From: Conexibacter woesei Iso977N
Lineage (GTDB): Bacteria; Actinomycetota; Thermoleophilia; Solirubrobacterales; Solirubrobacteraceae
DNA length: 64,000 bases
NCBI RefSeq assembly: GCF_000424625.1
Contig: NZ_AUKG01000001.1
Location: 1,364,001 to 1,428,000 of the forward strand
Direction of reading: 5' to 3'
Of the stretch, positions 39,604 to 48,723 are shown piece by piece (positions within the stretch are counted from its first letter, which is position 1; every line of letters starts with the position of its first letter). Both the position numbers and the translations under genes were made by a program. The notes under the pieces are model-generated. The model did no database searches and had not been told where the DNA came from. It saw nothing but the letters and a program-made list of their open reading frames with translations.

Positions 39604-40098
39604 CTAGTCGTCGTCCCAGTCGGCCGCGGTGCGCTGGTCGACGGCGAGCAGGAGCGTCCTCAGCGAGGCGCGCTGGCGGTCGGAGAGCCCGCCGAGCAGG
39701 CGGTCCTCGACGGCCTCGACCGCGGCGTCGGCGGCCGCGCGCTTGCGCAGGCCGGCGCGGGTGATCGTGACGATGTGGCGGCGGCGGTCGGCGGTGTCGC
39801 GGGTGCGCGCGACCAGGCCGGCGGCCTCCAACTTGTTCAACATCGTGACCAGGTTGGAGGGGTCGGAGTGCAGCAGCTCGCCGAGCTGGGCCTGGGTCAG
39901 CCCCTCGCCGTCGGCGTCGCCGTCGGCGGCGCGCAGGCGCAGCAGGATCTCCGCCTCGCGGCCGTTGAGGTCCAGCGGCGCGAGCGCCTCGTGGATCCAG
40001 CGGCGGGCGACGAAGCCGACCTTGTTCAACAGGAACCCCGGGCTGGAGAAGCGCTCCTCGGGGGTCAGCTCGGTGGTCGGCGTCAGCGTCGGCGGCAC
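39604..40098 (-). CDS. MarR-family regulator
   Basis: A 164-residue winged-helix regulator. The HTH and wing are clear: LTQAQLGELLHSDPSNLVTMLNKLEAAGLVARTRDTADRRRH in outline, in the usual place (about 70-115) between dimerisation helices. A perfect dyad, ATCATCGG/CCGATGAT, stands in the divergent space touching the -35 of the sulfonate operon, so it likely controls that operon and itself. GTG 40098 has TACGCT 6 nt upstream. Confidence 0.9.
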   Translation of the reverse strand: MPPTLTPTTELTPEERFSSPGFLLNKVGFVARRWIHEALAPLDLNGREAEILLRLRAADGDADGEGLTQAQLGELLHSDPSNLVTMLNKLEAAGLVARTRDTADRRRHIVTITRAGLRKRAAADAAVEAVEDRLLGGLSDRQRASLRTLLLAVDQRTAADWDDD

Positions 40099-40104
40099 GG
40101 GGCC

Positions 40105-40110
40105 AGCGTA
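40105..40110 (-). promoter_or_regulatory. -10 box of the MarR gene
   Basis: TACGCT on the minus strand, 6 nt before GTG 40098. Confidence 0.35.
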
Positions 40111-40131
40111 CCCGCCGTGACGGTCGTGCAG

Positions 40132-40180
40132 ATCATCGGCATGTACCGATGATTGACAAGCAACCCGAGTCTGCTAATGT
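40132..40180 (+). promoter_or_regulatory. promoter and operator of the organosulfur operon
   Basis: ATCATCGG (40132-40139) and CCGATGAT (40146-40153) form a perfect 8-bp dyad with a 6-nt gap. It touches the -35 TTGACA (40153-40158), which is followed after 16 nt by TAATGT (40175-40180). A bound regulator, probably the adjacent MarR protein, would block or tune transcription. Confidence 0.65.
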
Positions 40181-40222
40181 CGGCATTGTCGACCAACTTT
40201 ATCGACTTTACCTCACGACGTC

Positions 40223-40996
40223 ATGTCCTCCACTTTCCTCAAGGTCGCGCGCCGGGCTTCCGGCGTCCTGCTGATCCTCGCCCTCTGGGAGCTCTCGACC
40301 GCCGTCTTCGGCGTGTTCGAGCCGACCGTCCTGCCCTCGCCGGCGACGGTCTTCACCACGTTCAAGGAGCTGATCCGCAGCGGCGACCTGATCGGCCAGG
40401 TCGGCACGTCGGTGCGCCGCGCGCTGATCGGCGCCGCGCTCGGCGTCTCCGTCGGCGCGATGCTCGGCGCGCTCTCCGGCCTCTGGCGGCGCGGGGAGGA
40501 CCTGATCGACGCGCCCGTCCAGATGCTGCAGGCCGTCCCGTTCACCGCGGTCGTCCCGCTGTTCATCGTGTGGTTCGGGATCGGCGAGCTGCCGAAGATC
40601 CTGATCATCGCGTTCGGCGCCGCGTTCCCGATGTACTTGAACGTCTACGGCGCGATCCGCAACGTGGACGACAAGCTCGTCGAGGCCGCGCGCGTGTTCG
40701 GCCTGAACCGCCGCGGGCTGATCTGGCACGTGATCCTGCCCGCCGCCGTCCAGCCCGCGCTGGTCGCGCTGCGCCAGTCGCTGGCGATCAGCGTCGTGGC
40801 GCTCGTCGCCGCCGAGCAGCTCAACGCGTCGTCGGGGATCGGCTTCGTGCTCGGCCAGGCGCGCGAGTTCCTGCGGGCCGACATCGTCCTGGTCTGCATC
40901 GCGATCTACGCCGCGCTGGGCCTGACCGGCGACCTGATCGCCCGGACCCTCGAACGCCGCCTGCTCGGCTGGCGCCGGACCTACCGCGGCGCATGA
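40223..40996 (+). CDS. ssuC: sulfonate-type ABC transporter permease
   Basis: A 257-residue membrane protein with about six helices and the cytoplasmic EAA loop (VEAARVFGLNRRGLIWHVILPAA) of the SsuC/TauC/NrtB permease family. First gene of an operon whose later members are SsuB, a binding lipoprotein, a desulfinase-like protein and SsuD, so a sulfonate or sulfinate substrate is likely. ATGA overlap with ssuB. Confidence 0.88.
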   Translation: MSSTFLKVARRASGVLLILALWELSTAVFGVFEPTVLPSPATVFTTFKELIRSGDLIGQVGTSVRRALIGAALGVSVGAMLGALSGLWRRGEDLIDAPVQMLQAVPFTAVVPLFIVWFGIGELPKILIIAFGAAFPMYLNVYGAIRNVDDKLVEAARVFGLNRRGLIWHVILPAAVQPALVALRQSLAISVVALVAAEQLNASSGIGFVLGQAREFLRADIVLVCIAIYAALGLTGDLIARTLERRLLGWRRTYRGA

Positions 40997-41727
40997 GCGG
41001 CGTCCGCGTTCGCAACCTGCGCAGGGACTACGGGTCCCGGACCGTCCTGCGCGAGCTCGACCTCGACGTCGCGCCGGGCGAGTTCGTCGCGCTGCTGGGC
41101 AAGACCGGCTGCGGCAAGACGACGCTGCTGCGCGTGCTCGCGGGGCTGGACCCGGCGACGGGCGGCTCGGTCGAGGCGCCGTCGTCGCCCGCGGTCGTCT
41201 TCCAGGAGCCGCGGCTGCTGCCGTGGAAGCGCGTGCTCGACAACGTCACGCTCGGCCAGGGCCGCGGCGCGGCGGCGCGCGAGGCGGCGCGGCGCGCGCT
41301 CCAAGAAGTGGGCCTTGAAGCCCACGCCGACGCGTGGCCGCTGACGCTGTCGGGCGGCGAGGCGCAGCGTGCAGCGCTGGCGCGGGCGCTGGTCCGCGAG
41401 CCCGAGCTGCTCCTGCTCGACGAGCCGTTCGCCGCGCTCGACGCGCTGACCCGGATCAAGATGCACGCCTTGGTCCGCGCGCTGTGGCGCAAGCACCGGC
41501 CCGCCGTCCTGCTCGTCACCCACGACGTCGACGAGGCGCTGCTGCTCGCCGACCGGGTGATCGTCATGGCCGAGGGCAGGATCGCCCACGCCGAGGTCAT
41601 CGACGCCGAGCACCCGCGCGACCGCACCGACGCCTGGTTCGAGGCGCTGCGCACCGACCTTCTCTCCCAGCTCGGCGTCACCGGCGCCGAGGACGTGTCA
41701 CCCACCCCAACGAGGACCCTCGCATGA
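40993..41727 (+). CDS. ssuB: sulfonate-type ABC transporter ATPase
   Basis: A 244-residue ATPase: Walker A GKTGCGKTT, the Q-loop VVFQEPRLLPWKRV typical of SsuB/TauB, signature LSGGEAQR, Walker B LLLLDEPFAALD and switch His in LVTHDVDEAL. Overlaps the permease and binding-protein genes by four bases on each side, so the three are co-translated. Confidence 0.9.
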   Translation: MSGVRVRNLRRDYGSRTVLRELDLDVAPGEFVALLGKTGCGKTTLLRVLAGLDPATGGSVEAPSSPAVVFQEPRLLPWKRVLDNVTLGQGRGAAAREAARRALQEVGLEAHADAWPLTLSGGEAQRAALARALVREPELLLLDEPFAALDALTRIKMHALVRALWRKHRPAVLLVTHDVDEALLLADRVIVMAEGRIAHAEVIDAEHPRDRTDAWFEALRTDLLSQLGVTGAEDVSPTPTRTLA

Positions 41728-42761
41728 AGAACATGAACTTGTCCCGCACCCGCCTCGTGGCGGTCGCGGGCGTGCTCGCCGCGACCGCCGCGCTGGCGTC
41801 CGCGTGCGGGAGCGCCTCCGACGACGCCGCGACCGCGGCGACGCCGCCGTCCGGGTCGTCCGCCGTCAAGGGCGGCGGCGGGACGCTGCGGATCGCGCTG
41901 ATCGGGACGACCGGGCCGGTCGCGGCGGCCAAGAACGACGGGTCGCTGGCCAAGGACCTCGCGAAGGTCGGCGCCAAGGTTCAGTTCACCGGGCAGTTCC
42001 CGGCGTTCGCCCCCGCGGCCGAGGCGATCAACGCGGGCGCGCTGGACGCGGCGCAGGGGTCGATCTCGTCCGCGATCGGCGCGCTGGCGCAGAAGCCGTC
42101 GTTCAAGGTCTTCGCCGCGCAGCTCGACAACGCGTCGTCGGAGGGGATCCTGGTCAAGGACCCCAACATCAAGACGGTCGCCGACCTCGTCGGCAAGAAG
42201 GTCGCGGTCAACCCGAAGGGGACCGGCGAGTACCTGTTGTTGAAGGCCCTGCAGAAGAACGGCGTCGATCCGTCGAAGGTCAGGCGCGTGTACCTGGGCG
42301 CGGCCGACGGCGCGACGGCGTTCTCGTCGGGCAAGGTCGACGCGTGGGCCGCGTGGGCGGACTTCGTGGCGACCGCGAAGGCCAGGGGCGCGCGGCTGGT
42401 CGCCGACGGCGCGCAGGTCGGCTCCGAGAACGACACCACCTACTCGATCTCCAACTCGTTCTTGAAGGCGCACCCCGCGACGGTCAAGGCGTTCTACGAC
42501 AACATCCGCGCGCACTCGCTGGCCGAGCACAGCGACCCGCAGGCGGCGGTGGCGAAGGAGAACGTCGGCGCGATCAAGTTGGATGACAAGGCCGCCGCGA
42601 TCCTGGCCGAGAACTACAAGACGCAGGCGCCGGTCGCGCCGATCGACGACAACTTCCGCAAGCGCTTCGGCGACGTCGCGCAGTTCTTCGCCGACCAGAA
42701 GGTGATCCCGTCCGGGCTGGACCCGGCGACGTTCACGGTCGACCCGGAGACGCTGAAGTGA
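41724..42761 (+). CDS. ssuA: SsuA-like substrate-binding lipoprotein
   Basis: A 345-residue exported binding protein. A lipoprotein signal ends LASAC (lipid-anchored Cys near residue 28), followed by an SsuA/NMT1-type periplasmic-binding fold (INAGALDAAQGSISSAIGAL, KDPNIKTVADLVGKKVAVNPKGTGEYLLLKAL). It captures the sulfonate for the SsuBC transporter. The stop overlaps the GTG of the next gene. Confidence 0.85.
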   Translation: MKNMNLSRTRLVAVAGVLAATAALASACGSASDDAATAATPPSGSSAVKGGGGTLRIALIGTTGPVAAAKNDGSLAKDLAKVGAKVQFTGQFPAFAPAAEAINAGALDAAQGSISSAIGALAQKPSFKVFAAQLDNASSEGILVKDPNIKTVADLVGKKVAVNPKGTGEYLLLKALQKNGVDPSKVRRVYLGAADGATAFSSGKVDAWAAWADFVATAKARGARLVADGAQVGSENDTTYSISNSFLKAHPATVKAFYDNIRAHSLAEHSDPQAAVAKENVGAIKLDDKAAAILAENYKTQAPVAPIDDNFRKRFGDVAQFFADQKVIPSGLDPATFTVDPETLK

Positions 42762-43753
42762 GCGCCGCGGCCGCTGAGCTGTGGTTCACGCGCTGCCCGG
42801 TGCCGACGGCGACGGGGCTGGCGGCGGACCGCGGGTGGTTCGACGAGGAGTTCGCCGCTGACGGCATCGCCGTGCGGTCGCTGCAGGATCGCGACGCCGC
42901 GTCGCTGCGGTCGGAGCACTTCAACCACGAGCTGTCGTCGTTGATCCGGGAGGGCGGCAACGTCCCGGCGCTGTGGGCGAAGGCCCGCGGCGCGGGCACG
43001 CGGCTGATCGGGCTGACGTGGATCGAGGAGCGCCAGGCGATCGTGGTCCGGGGCGACGACCCGGTCGCGGATCCGGCCGACCTCGTGGGGCGGCGTGTCG
43101 CCGTGCCGGCGCGGCCGGGCGAGGCGGTGGACTTCTGGCGCGCGATGGCGCTGGCGGGGTTCGCCGGCGCGCTGCGCTGCGCGGGGCTGGGGCTGAGCGA
43201 TGTCGTACGTGTTGACGTCGCGCCGACGGCCGACGGCGGGTTCTTCCCGGAGACGGCCGCGGTGGCGGACGGGCGCGCGGATGCCGCCTACGTCAAGGGC
43301 GCGCCGGGGCTGGAGGCCGCGGCGCGCGCGGGGCTGCGAATCGCGTTGGACCTCGACGACCTCCCGGACCGGCGGTCGCGCGTGAACAACGGCACGCCGC
43401 GACCCATCACCGTCCACCAGGCGCTTCTGGAGGAGCGGCCGGACGATGTCGCGCGGTTCGTCGCCGTCCTGCTCCGTTCGGCGGACTGGGCGGCGGCGAA
43501 CGGCGACGCCTTCACGGAGATCCTGGCGCGCGAGACCGGCGCGGGCGCGGAGTTCGTCCCGGACGCCTACCGCGCCGACCACCACGCGTCGCTGCAGGTG
43601 TCGCTCAGCGACGAGCGGCTCGCGCTGCTCGACCAGCAGCAGGAGTTCCTGTACGCCAACGGCTTCCTGGAGCGCGGCGTGGACGTCGCGGCCTGGGCCG
43701 ATCACACCATCCTGGCCGCCGCGCGCGACCTGACCCTCGAGAAGGCGAGCTAG
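42758..43753 (+). CDS. DszB-like desulfinase
   Basis: A 331-residue protein with no signal peptide and a periplasmic-binding-protein fold, like the sulfinate desulfinase DszB (hydroxybiphenyl sulfinate desulfinase). The known catalytic triad can be lined up: Cys13 in TRCPVPTA (DszB NCPVPN, Cys27), His54 in SEHFNHE (His60) and Arg64 in IREGGNVPAL (Arg70), with the same ten-residue His-Arg spacing. It would cleave C-S bonds of aryl or alkyl sulfinates to give sulfite. It sits between the sulfonate transporter and SsuD. The alternative is a cytoplasmic substrate-binding protein. Confidence 0.75.
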   Translation: MSAAAAELWFTRCPVPTATGLAADRGWFDEEFAADGIAVRSLQDRDAASLRSEHFNHELSSLIREGGNVPALWAKARGAGTRLIGLTWIEERQAIVVRGDDPVADPADLVGRRVAVPARPGEAVDFWRAMALAGFAGALRCAGLGLSDVVRVDVAPTADGGFFPETAAVADGRADAAYVKGAPGLEAAARAGLRIALDLDDLPDRRSRVNNGTPRPITVHQALLEERPDDVARFVAVLLRSADWAAANGDAFTEILARETGAGAEFVPDAYRADHHASLQVSLSDERLALLDQQQEFLYANGFLERGVDVAAWADHTILAAARDLTLEKAS

Positions 43754-43756
43754 ATC

Positions 43757-44884
43757 ATGGCCTCGGACTACTTGTGGTACATCATCCCCCGCGACGGCGC
43801 CTACCCGTGGGAGCCGGAGGGGACGCGGGCGGTCGACTTCGACTACCTGAAGCACTTGGCGACGGGCGTCGAGCGGCTCGGCTTCAGCGGTGCGTTGCTG
43901 GCGACCGACATCCACGACGTGTGGGTGCTGGGGAGCGCGCTGGCCGCGCACACGAAGCGGCTGCGGCCGCTGCTGGCCGTACACCCGGGGCTGATCTCGC
44001 CGACGCTGCTGGCGAAGATGGCGCTGACGTTCGACGACCTGTTCGACGGGCGGCTGCAGATCAACGTCGTCAACGGCGAGACGCGGACGCTGAAGCAGTT
44101 CGGCCTCGAGGTCGAGCACGACGAGCGCTACGAGCTGGCCGGCGAGTACTGGGAGATCTTCCGGCGGTTGGTCTCCGGTGAGGTCGTGGACTTCGAGGGG
44201 CGGCACTTCTCGGTGCGCGGCGCGGGGTCGAGCTTCGGCCTGCCGGTCGTGCAGAAGCCGCACATCCCGCTGTGGTTCGGCGGGTCGTCGGAGGCCGGGA
44301 TGCGGATGGCCGCGCAGCACATCGACCGCTACCTGTCGTGGGGCGAGCCGCCGGAGGCGGTCGCGCAGAAGATCGCGCGCTTGAACGAGCTGGCGGCGGG
44401 CTACGAGCGTGAGGTGTCGTTCGGGATGCGGCTGCACCTCGTCGTGCGCGACACCGAGCAGGAGGCGTGGGACCACGTCGACCGGATCCTGCGCGCGACG
44501 TCCTCGGCCACCTACCAGCGCATGGCGGCGTCCAACGCGGGGTCGGACTCGGTCGGCATGCAGAGGCAGTTCGCCAACCACAACGGCAGGGTCCCGGACC
44601 GCGCGAAGGACCTGGAGTCGTATCCCAACATCTGGCCGGGGATGTCGCTGCTGCGGCCAGGGCCGGGGACCGCGCTGGTCGGCTCGACCGAGCAGGTCAT
44701 CGAGCGGCTGCAGGAGTTCGAGGCGCTCGGGGTCGACACCTTCATCTTGAGCGGCAACCCGCTGCTGGAGGAGGCCTACCGGGTGTCCGAGACCGTGCTG
44801 CCCAAGCTCGGCGTGCGGCCGGGGGACGGGGTGCGCGCGCGGGACCACCAGGCGATCGTCGACGTGCCGGTCGCGGCCGGCTGA
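43757..44884 (+). CDS. ssuD: FMNH2-dependent alkanesulfonate monooxygenase
   Basis: A 375-residue luciferase-like monooxygenase matching SsuD along its length: PVDFDYL-type start, ERLGFSGALLATD, GRLQINVVNGE, PLWFGGSSEAGMRMAAQHIDRYLSWGEPPE, FGMRLHLVVRDTEQEAW, SVGMQRQ, PNIWPGMSLLRPGPGTALVGS. SsuD oxidises sulfonates to aldehyde and sulfite using FMNH2. No SsuE-type flavin reductase gene adjoins it, so reduced flavin must come from elsewhere. Confidence 0.92.
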   Translation: MASDYLWYIIPRDGAYPWEPEGTRAVDFDYLKHLATGVERLGFSGALLATDIHDVWVLGSALAAHTKRLRPLLAVHPGLISPTLLAKMALTFDDLFDGRLQINVVNGETRTLKQFGLEVEHDERYELAGEYWEIFRRLVSGEVVDFEGRHFSVRGAGSSFGLPVVQKPHIPLWFGGSSEAGMRMAAQHIDRYLSWGEPPEAVAQKIARLNELAAGYEREVSFGMRLHLVVRDTEQEAWDHVDRILRATSSATYQRMAASNAGSDSVGMQRQFANHNGRVPDRAKDLESYPNIWPGMSLLRPGPGTALVGSTEQVIERLQEFEALGVDTFILSGNPLLEEAYRVSETVLPKLGVRPGDGVRARDHQAIVDVPVAAG

Positions 44885-44912
44885 ACTTCAACACAAGGGC
44901 ATTGAGAACATC

Positions 44913-45839
44913 ATGAGCAACACCCTCAAGATCGGCGTCCACGTCAACAACCCCGCGTTGTTCCTGCTGTCGCACCTGGAGCTGGCCCAGGAGGCGCTGG
45001 CGCCGTTCGGCACCGAGGTCGAGTTCCATCACTACACGGGCGGGACGCAGACGGGCGTGAAGCTCGTCGACGGGACGATCGACGTCGGCGGGACCGGCGC
45101 GACGCCGCCGATCAGCGACCAGGCCGCCGGGCTCGACGTCGTCTACCTCGCGCACTCCGACCCGCGGCCGGCGCACGGGACGCTGCTGGTGGCGCCGGGG
45201 TCCGACGTGCGGTCGGTGGCGGACCTGCGCGGGCGCAGGGTCGCACTGGGCATCGGGTCCTGGCAGACGCTGCTGCTCGCGGTCGCGCTGGACCGCGCGG
45301 GTGTCGCCTACGACGAGGTCGAGGCGGTGCACTCCGGGCCGTCGTCGCTCGACGAGCTGCGCAGCGGCGAGCTGGCCGCGTGGATCGGGCAGGGGCCGGA
45401 GCACGTCCGGGCGGTGTCGTCGGGCGCGGCGGTCGAGCTGGTCCCGGCGTCGGATCTGATCACGAACCCGTCGCTGTGGTTCACGCGCCGCGACGTGGCG
45501 GTGCAGCGGGGGCCGGAGCTGGGGGCCATCGCCGCCGCGCTGGAGGCCGCGGGGCTGTGGGCGGCGGCGTCGCCGGGCGCGGCGGCGGAGCTGTTCGCGG
45601 AGTCCGAGGGCGGTCGGCCCGACGACTGGGAGGCGTTCGTGCGGCGGATCCCGTGGACGGTCCACGCGGTCGGCTCGGGGTTCGTCGAGGAGCAGCAGCG
45701 GGGCGCCGACGTGCTGGCGCGCGTGGGGTTCCTGCCGCGCTCGGTCGCGATCGCCGACGCGGTCGTGCCGTCGCTGGCGGGGGACGTGGAGGCGGCGCTG
45801 GCGGCCGCACGGGAGGCGCGGGAGGTGGCCGTCCGCTAG
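44913..45839 (+). CDS. signal-less SsuA-like binding-fold protein
   Basis: A 308-residue protein with the SsuA/DszB fold (GGTQTGVKLVDGTIDVGGTGATPP, SDVRSVADLRGRRVALGIGSWQT) but no export signal, so it should be cytoplasmic. It does not carry the DszB Cys-His-Arg pattern. It may be an intracellular carrier, a transport accessory or an unrecognised enzyme of sulfur release. Last gene of the organosulfur operon, 28 nt after ssuD. Confidence 0.75.
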   Translation: MSNTLKIGVHVNNPALFLLSHLELAQEALAPFGTEVEFHHYTGGTQTGVKLVDGTIDVGGTGATPPISDQAAGLDVVYLAHSDPRPAHGTLLVAPGSDVRSVADLRGRRVALGIGSWQTLLLAVALDRAGVAYDEVEAVHSGPSSLDELRSGELAAWIGQGPEHVRAVSSGAAVELVPASDLITNPSLWFTRRDVAVQRGPELGAIAAALEAAGLWAAASPGAAAELFAESEGGRPDDWEAFVRRIPWTVHAVGSGFVEEQQRGADVLARVGFLPRSVAIADAVVPSLAGDVEAALAAAREAREVAVR

Positions 45840-45849
45840 ATATGGAGGC

Positions 45850-47562
45850 ATGACGGACGTCCTCGCTCGCCGCATCCGGGTTGCCCGGGGCGCAGAACCG
45901 GCCGACCTGGTGGTGCGGGGAGCGCGGGTGGTCGACGTGCTGACGCAGCAGGTGCGGGAGGGGGACGTGGCGGTCGTGGGGTCGGCGATCGCGGCGGTTG
46001 GTGCCGTCGGGTCGCTGTCCGGTGCCGAGGTCGTGGAGGCCCGCGGGCGGTACCTGGCGCCGGGGTTCATCGACGCGCACGTGCACATCGAGTCGTCGAT
46101 GGTCGCGCCGGGGCGGTTCGCGGATGCGGTCCTGCCGCACGGGACGACGACGATCGTCTCGGATCCCCACGAGATCGCGAACGTCCTGGGCGTGGCGGGG
46201 ATCGAGTGGATGCTGCGCGCGTCGGAGGGGCTCGACCTGTCGGTGTTGATGATGGCGCCGGCGTGCGTGCCGGCGTCGCCGCTGGAGACGTCGGGCGCGC
46301 GGCTGCTCGCGGACGACCTCGTGGGGTTGGCGGCGCGGCATGAGCGGGTGCTCGGGCTCGCCGAGATGATGAACTACCCGGGCGTCCTGGCGGCGGACCC
46401 GGTGGAGCTGGCGAAGCTGGCGGCGTTCTCGGGGTCGTTGGTCGACGGGCATGCGCCGGGCGTCGTCGGGGACGAGCTGCAGGCCTACCTCGGGGCGGGC
46501 GTCGTGAGCGACCACGAGTGCCTGACGGCCGACGAGGCGCTGGAGAAGGTCGCGCACGGGATGATGGTGTTCCTGCGCGAGGCGACCAACGCGCGCAACC
46601 TGCTGGACGTGCTGCCGGCGGTGAGCGCGGGGAACGCGCGGCGCTTCGCGTTCTGCACCGACGACCGCGTGCCGGGCGAGCTGCTCGACGACGGGTCGAT
46701 CGACGCGCTGGTCCGGATGGCGGTCGGCGCCGGGCTCGATCCGATCGTGGCGATCACGCTGGCGACGCTCAACGCCGCCGAGCACTACGGGTTGCGCGAC
46801 CGTGGCGCGGTGGCGCCGGGGCGGCGGGCGGACCTGGTGCTGTTCTCCGATCTCGGCGACATCCGCCCGGATGTGGTGATCGCGGGCGGGCGCGTGGTCG
46901 CGCGGGAAGGCGTACGGGTCGGTGGGGGAGGGGCGGCGCCCGACACGCTGCCGCCGACGATGAACGTCGCGTGGCGCGACTCGCTCGCGCTCGCGCGGGG
47001 CGGGGACCGAGTCAAGGCCATTGGGTTGATCGAGGACCAGCTCATCACGACGGCGGAGATCGCGTCGCTGGCGCCGGGCTCGTCAGCCGGGCCGGACCCG
47101 TCGCAGGACCTGCTGCGCCTGAGCGTCATCGAGCGCCACCACGCGACGGGCAACGTCGGCTCCGGCTTCGTCCAGGGCTTCGGCCTTCGGGCGGGCGCGC
47201 TGGCCTCCTCGGTGGCGCACGACTCGCACAACATCGTGGTGGCGGCGGCCGACGACCACGACGCGCTGGTGGCGGCGCGCGCGGCGGCCGAGCTGGGCGG
47301 CGGGCTGGTCGTCGCGTCCGGGGGCGAGGTCCGGGCGACGGTCCCGTTGCCGCTCGCCGGCCTGATGGCCGACCGTCCGCCGCGCGAGATCGCCGACCAG
47401 CTGGCGAACGCCGAGGGCGTGGCGCGCGAGCTCGGCTGCAAGGTCGGCGCGCCCTTCATGGCGCTTTCGTTCCTGGCGCTCCCCGTGATCCCCTCGCTGA
47501 AGCTGACCGACCAGGGCCTCGTCGACGTCGACACGTTCGCGCTCACCGACGTCTTCTTGTAG
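45850..47562 (+). CDS. ade: adenine deaminase
   Basis: A 570-residue amidohydrolase-type adenine deaminase (adenine to hypoxanthine, purine salvage). Metal and active-site motifs are PGFIDAHVHIESSM, GTTTIVSDPHEIANV, VSDHECLTADEALEK, FCTDDRVPGEL and, near the C-terminus, VAHDSHNIVVAAADDHDA. Length and order fit the bacterial Ade family. A GGAGG site lies just before the ATG, 10 nt after the previous stop. Confidence 0.95.
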   Translation: MTDVLARRIRVARGAEPADLVVRGARVVDVLTQQVREGDVAVVGSAIAAVGAVGSLSGAEVVEARGRYLAPGFIDAHVHIESSMVAPGRFADAVLPHGTTTIVSDPHEIANVLGVAGIEWMLRASEGLDLSVLMMAPACVPASPLETSGARLLADDLVGLAARHERVLGLAEMMNYPGVLAADPVELAKLAAFSGSLVDGHAPGVVGDELQAYLGAGVVSDHECLTADEALEKVAHGMMVFLREATNARNLLDVLPAVSAGNARRFAFCTDDRVPGELLDDGSIDALVRMAVGAGLDPIVAITLATLNAAEHYGLRDRGAVAPGRRADLVLFSDLGDIRPDVVIAGGRVVAREGVRVGGGGAAPDTLPPTMNVAWRDSLALARGGDRVKAIGLIEDQLITTAEIASLAPGSSAGPDPSQDLLRLSVIERHHATGNVGSGFVQGFGLRAGALASSVAHDSHNIVVAAADDHDALVAARAAAELGGGLVVASGGEVRATVPLPLAGLMADRPPREIADQLANAEGVARELGCKVGAPFMALSFLALPVIPSLKLTDQGLVDVDTFALTDVFL

Positions 47563-47565
47563 TCC

Positions 47566-48303
47566 ATGGAGCTCCTCCGCGCGCGCCATCCGAAGGACCC
47601 CGTCCTCGACGCTGCGATCACCCATGCGTTGCTGCAGCAGGTCGCCTCCGGCGAGAAGCCGCCGACCGCGCGCATCTTCCGCCCCGGTCCGACCATGGCC
47701 TTCGGCCGCCTGGACGCACTCGACCAGGGTCGCTACACATCAGCCCTGGCAGCGGCGCGGGCGCACGGCTACACGCCGATCCTCCGCCTCGGCGGCGGCC
47801 ACGCAGCGGGCTACGACGAGGGCTCAGTGCTGATCGAGCTGATCCGCCCCAACACGACCATCGCCGAAGGCATCCCCGAACGCTTCGCCTCCATGACCTC
47901 GTTGTTGATGGAGTCCCTCTCAACCCTCGGGATCACCGCCCGCACCGGCGAGCTCCCCGGCGAGTACTGCGCCGGCGACTGGTCCGTCAACGCCGCCGGC
48001 GTCAAGCTCGCCGGGACAGCGCAGCGCTCCATCCGCGGCGCGTCGCTCGTCACCGCGATGCTGATCGTGGAAAACGGCACCGCTCTCCGCACCGCGCTCA
48101 CCGACATCTACGACTCACTATCGATCCCCTGGCGCCCCTCCACCGCCGCCGCCGCCCGCGACATCATCCCCTCACTCACCACCGCCGACGCCGAGCGCAT
48201 CCTCGTCTCCACCCTCGCCGCCCACGAGCGCCTGACGGCAACGACCCTCTCCGACTCAACCCTCCTCCTCGCCGAGCAACTCCGCTCCGCTCACGCCGCC
48301 TGA
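47566..48303 (+). CDS. lipoate-protein ligase / octanoyltransferase family protein
   Basis: A 245-residue protein of the BPL/LplA fold: RLGGGHAAGYDEGSVLIEL, GEYCAGDWSVN, and the lysine of GVKLAGTAQRSIRGA, as in cofactor ligases and LipM-like transferases. It probably transfers octanoyl or lipoyl groups to 2-oxoacid dehydrogenase or glycine-cleavage proteins. It follows ade by 3 nt, but a metabolic link is not obvious. The 3' end overlaps the convergent next gene. Confidence 0.85.
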   Translation: MELLRARHPKDPVLDAAITHALLQQVASGEKPPTARIFRPGPTMAFGRLDALDQGRYTSALAAARAHGYTPILRLGGGHAAGYDEGSVLIELIRPNTTIAEGIPERFASMTSLLMESLSTLGITARTGELPGEYCAGDWSVNAAGVKLAGTAQRSIRGASLVTAMLIVENGTALRTALTDIYDSLSIPWRPSTAAAARDIIPSLTTADAERILVSTLAAHERLTATTLSDSTLLLAEQLRSAHAA

Positions 48304-48680
48304 CGCTTGAACAGGCTCCGCGTCTCGCCCAGCGAACCGACGGCCTCGAGCCCGAGGTGCGGCGCGGTCGGATTGCTCCACGTCTCGCGGCTCACCAGCT
48401 CCCAGCCCTGGTTCCCGAGCTCGTTGAACAGCGAGAGCTCCAGGTTCGTCCCCTCCGGTTGCTCCTGATCCACGGTGTGGATCGTCGGTTCTGCGTTGCC
48501 CGGGGCATGGATGTAGATCCGATCCACGGTCACCCAGACCGAAGGGGTCCTGGCAAGCCCGCGCTCGAGCCCCTCGGCTTCACTCCAGTCCGCCATGCCC
48601 GAGGCGGGGCCGGCCGGCGGCGGAAGCCTCACAACGCGCCGCACCCACATCACCGAGAGGTACTCCCAAGGCCGGTTCAT
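48291..48680 (-). CDS. DUF4177-like hypothetical protein
   Basis: A 129-residue protein. The start (MNRPWEYLSV) and the segment LFNELGNQGWELVSRETW...FKR match the small DUF4177 pattern (WEY..., LN..G..GWELV..., FKR). Role unknown. Overlaps the ligase gene 3' end by 13 nt. Confidence 0.65.
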   Translation of the reverse strand: MNRPWEYLSVMWVRRVVRLPPPAGPASGMADWSEAEGLERGLARTPSVWVTVDRIYIHAPGNAEPTIHTVDQEQPEGTNLELSLFNELGNQGWELVSRETWSNPTAPHLGLEAVGSLGETRSLFKRQAA

Positions 48681-48723
48681 GAGGGCGCGAAGCGTACCTG
48701 CGCTCCATGGTGGCGGCCAGCGC

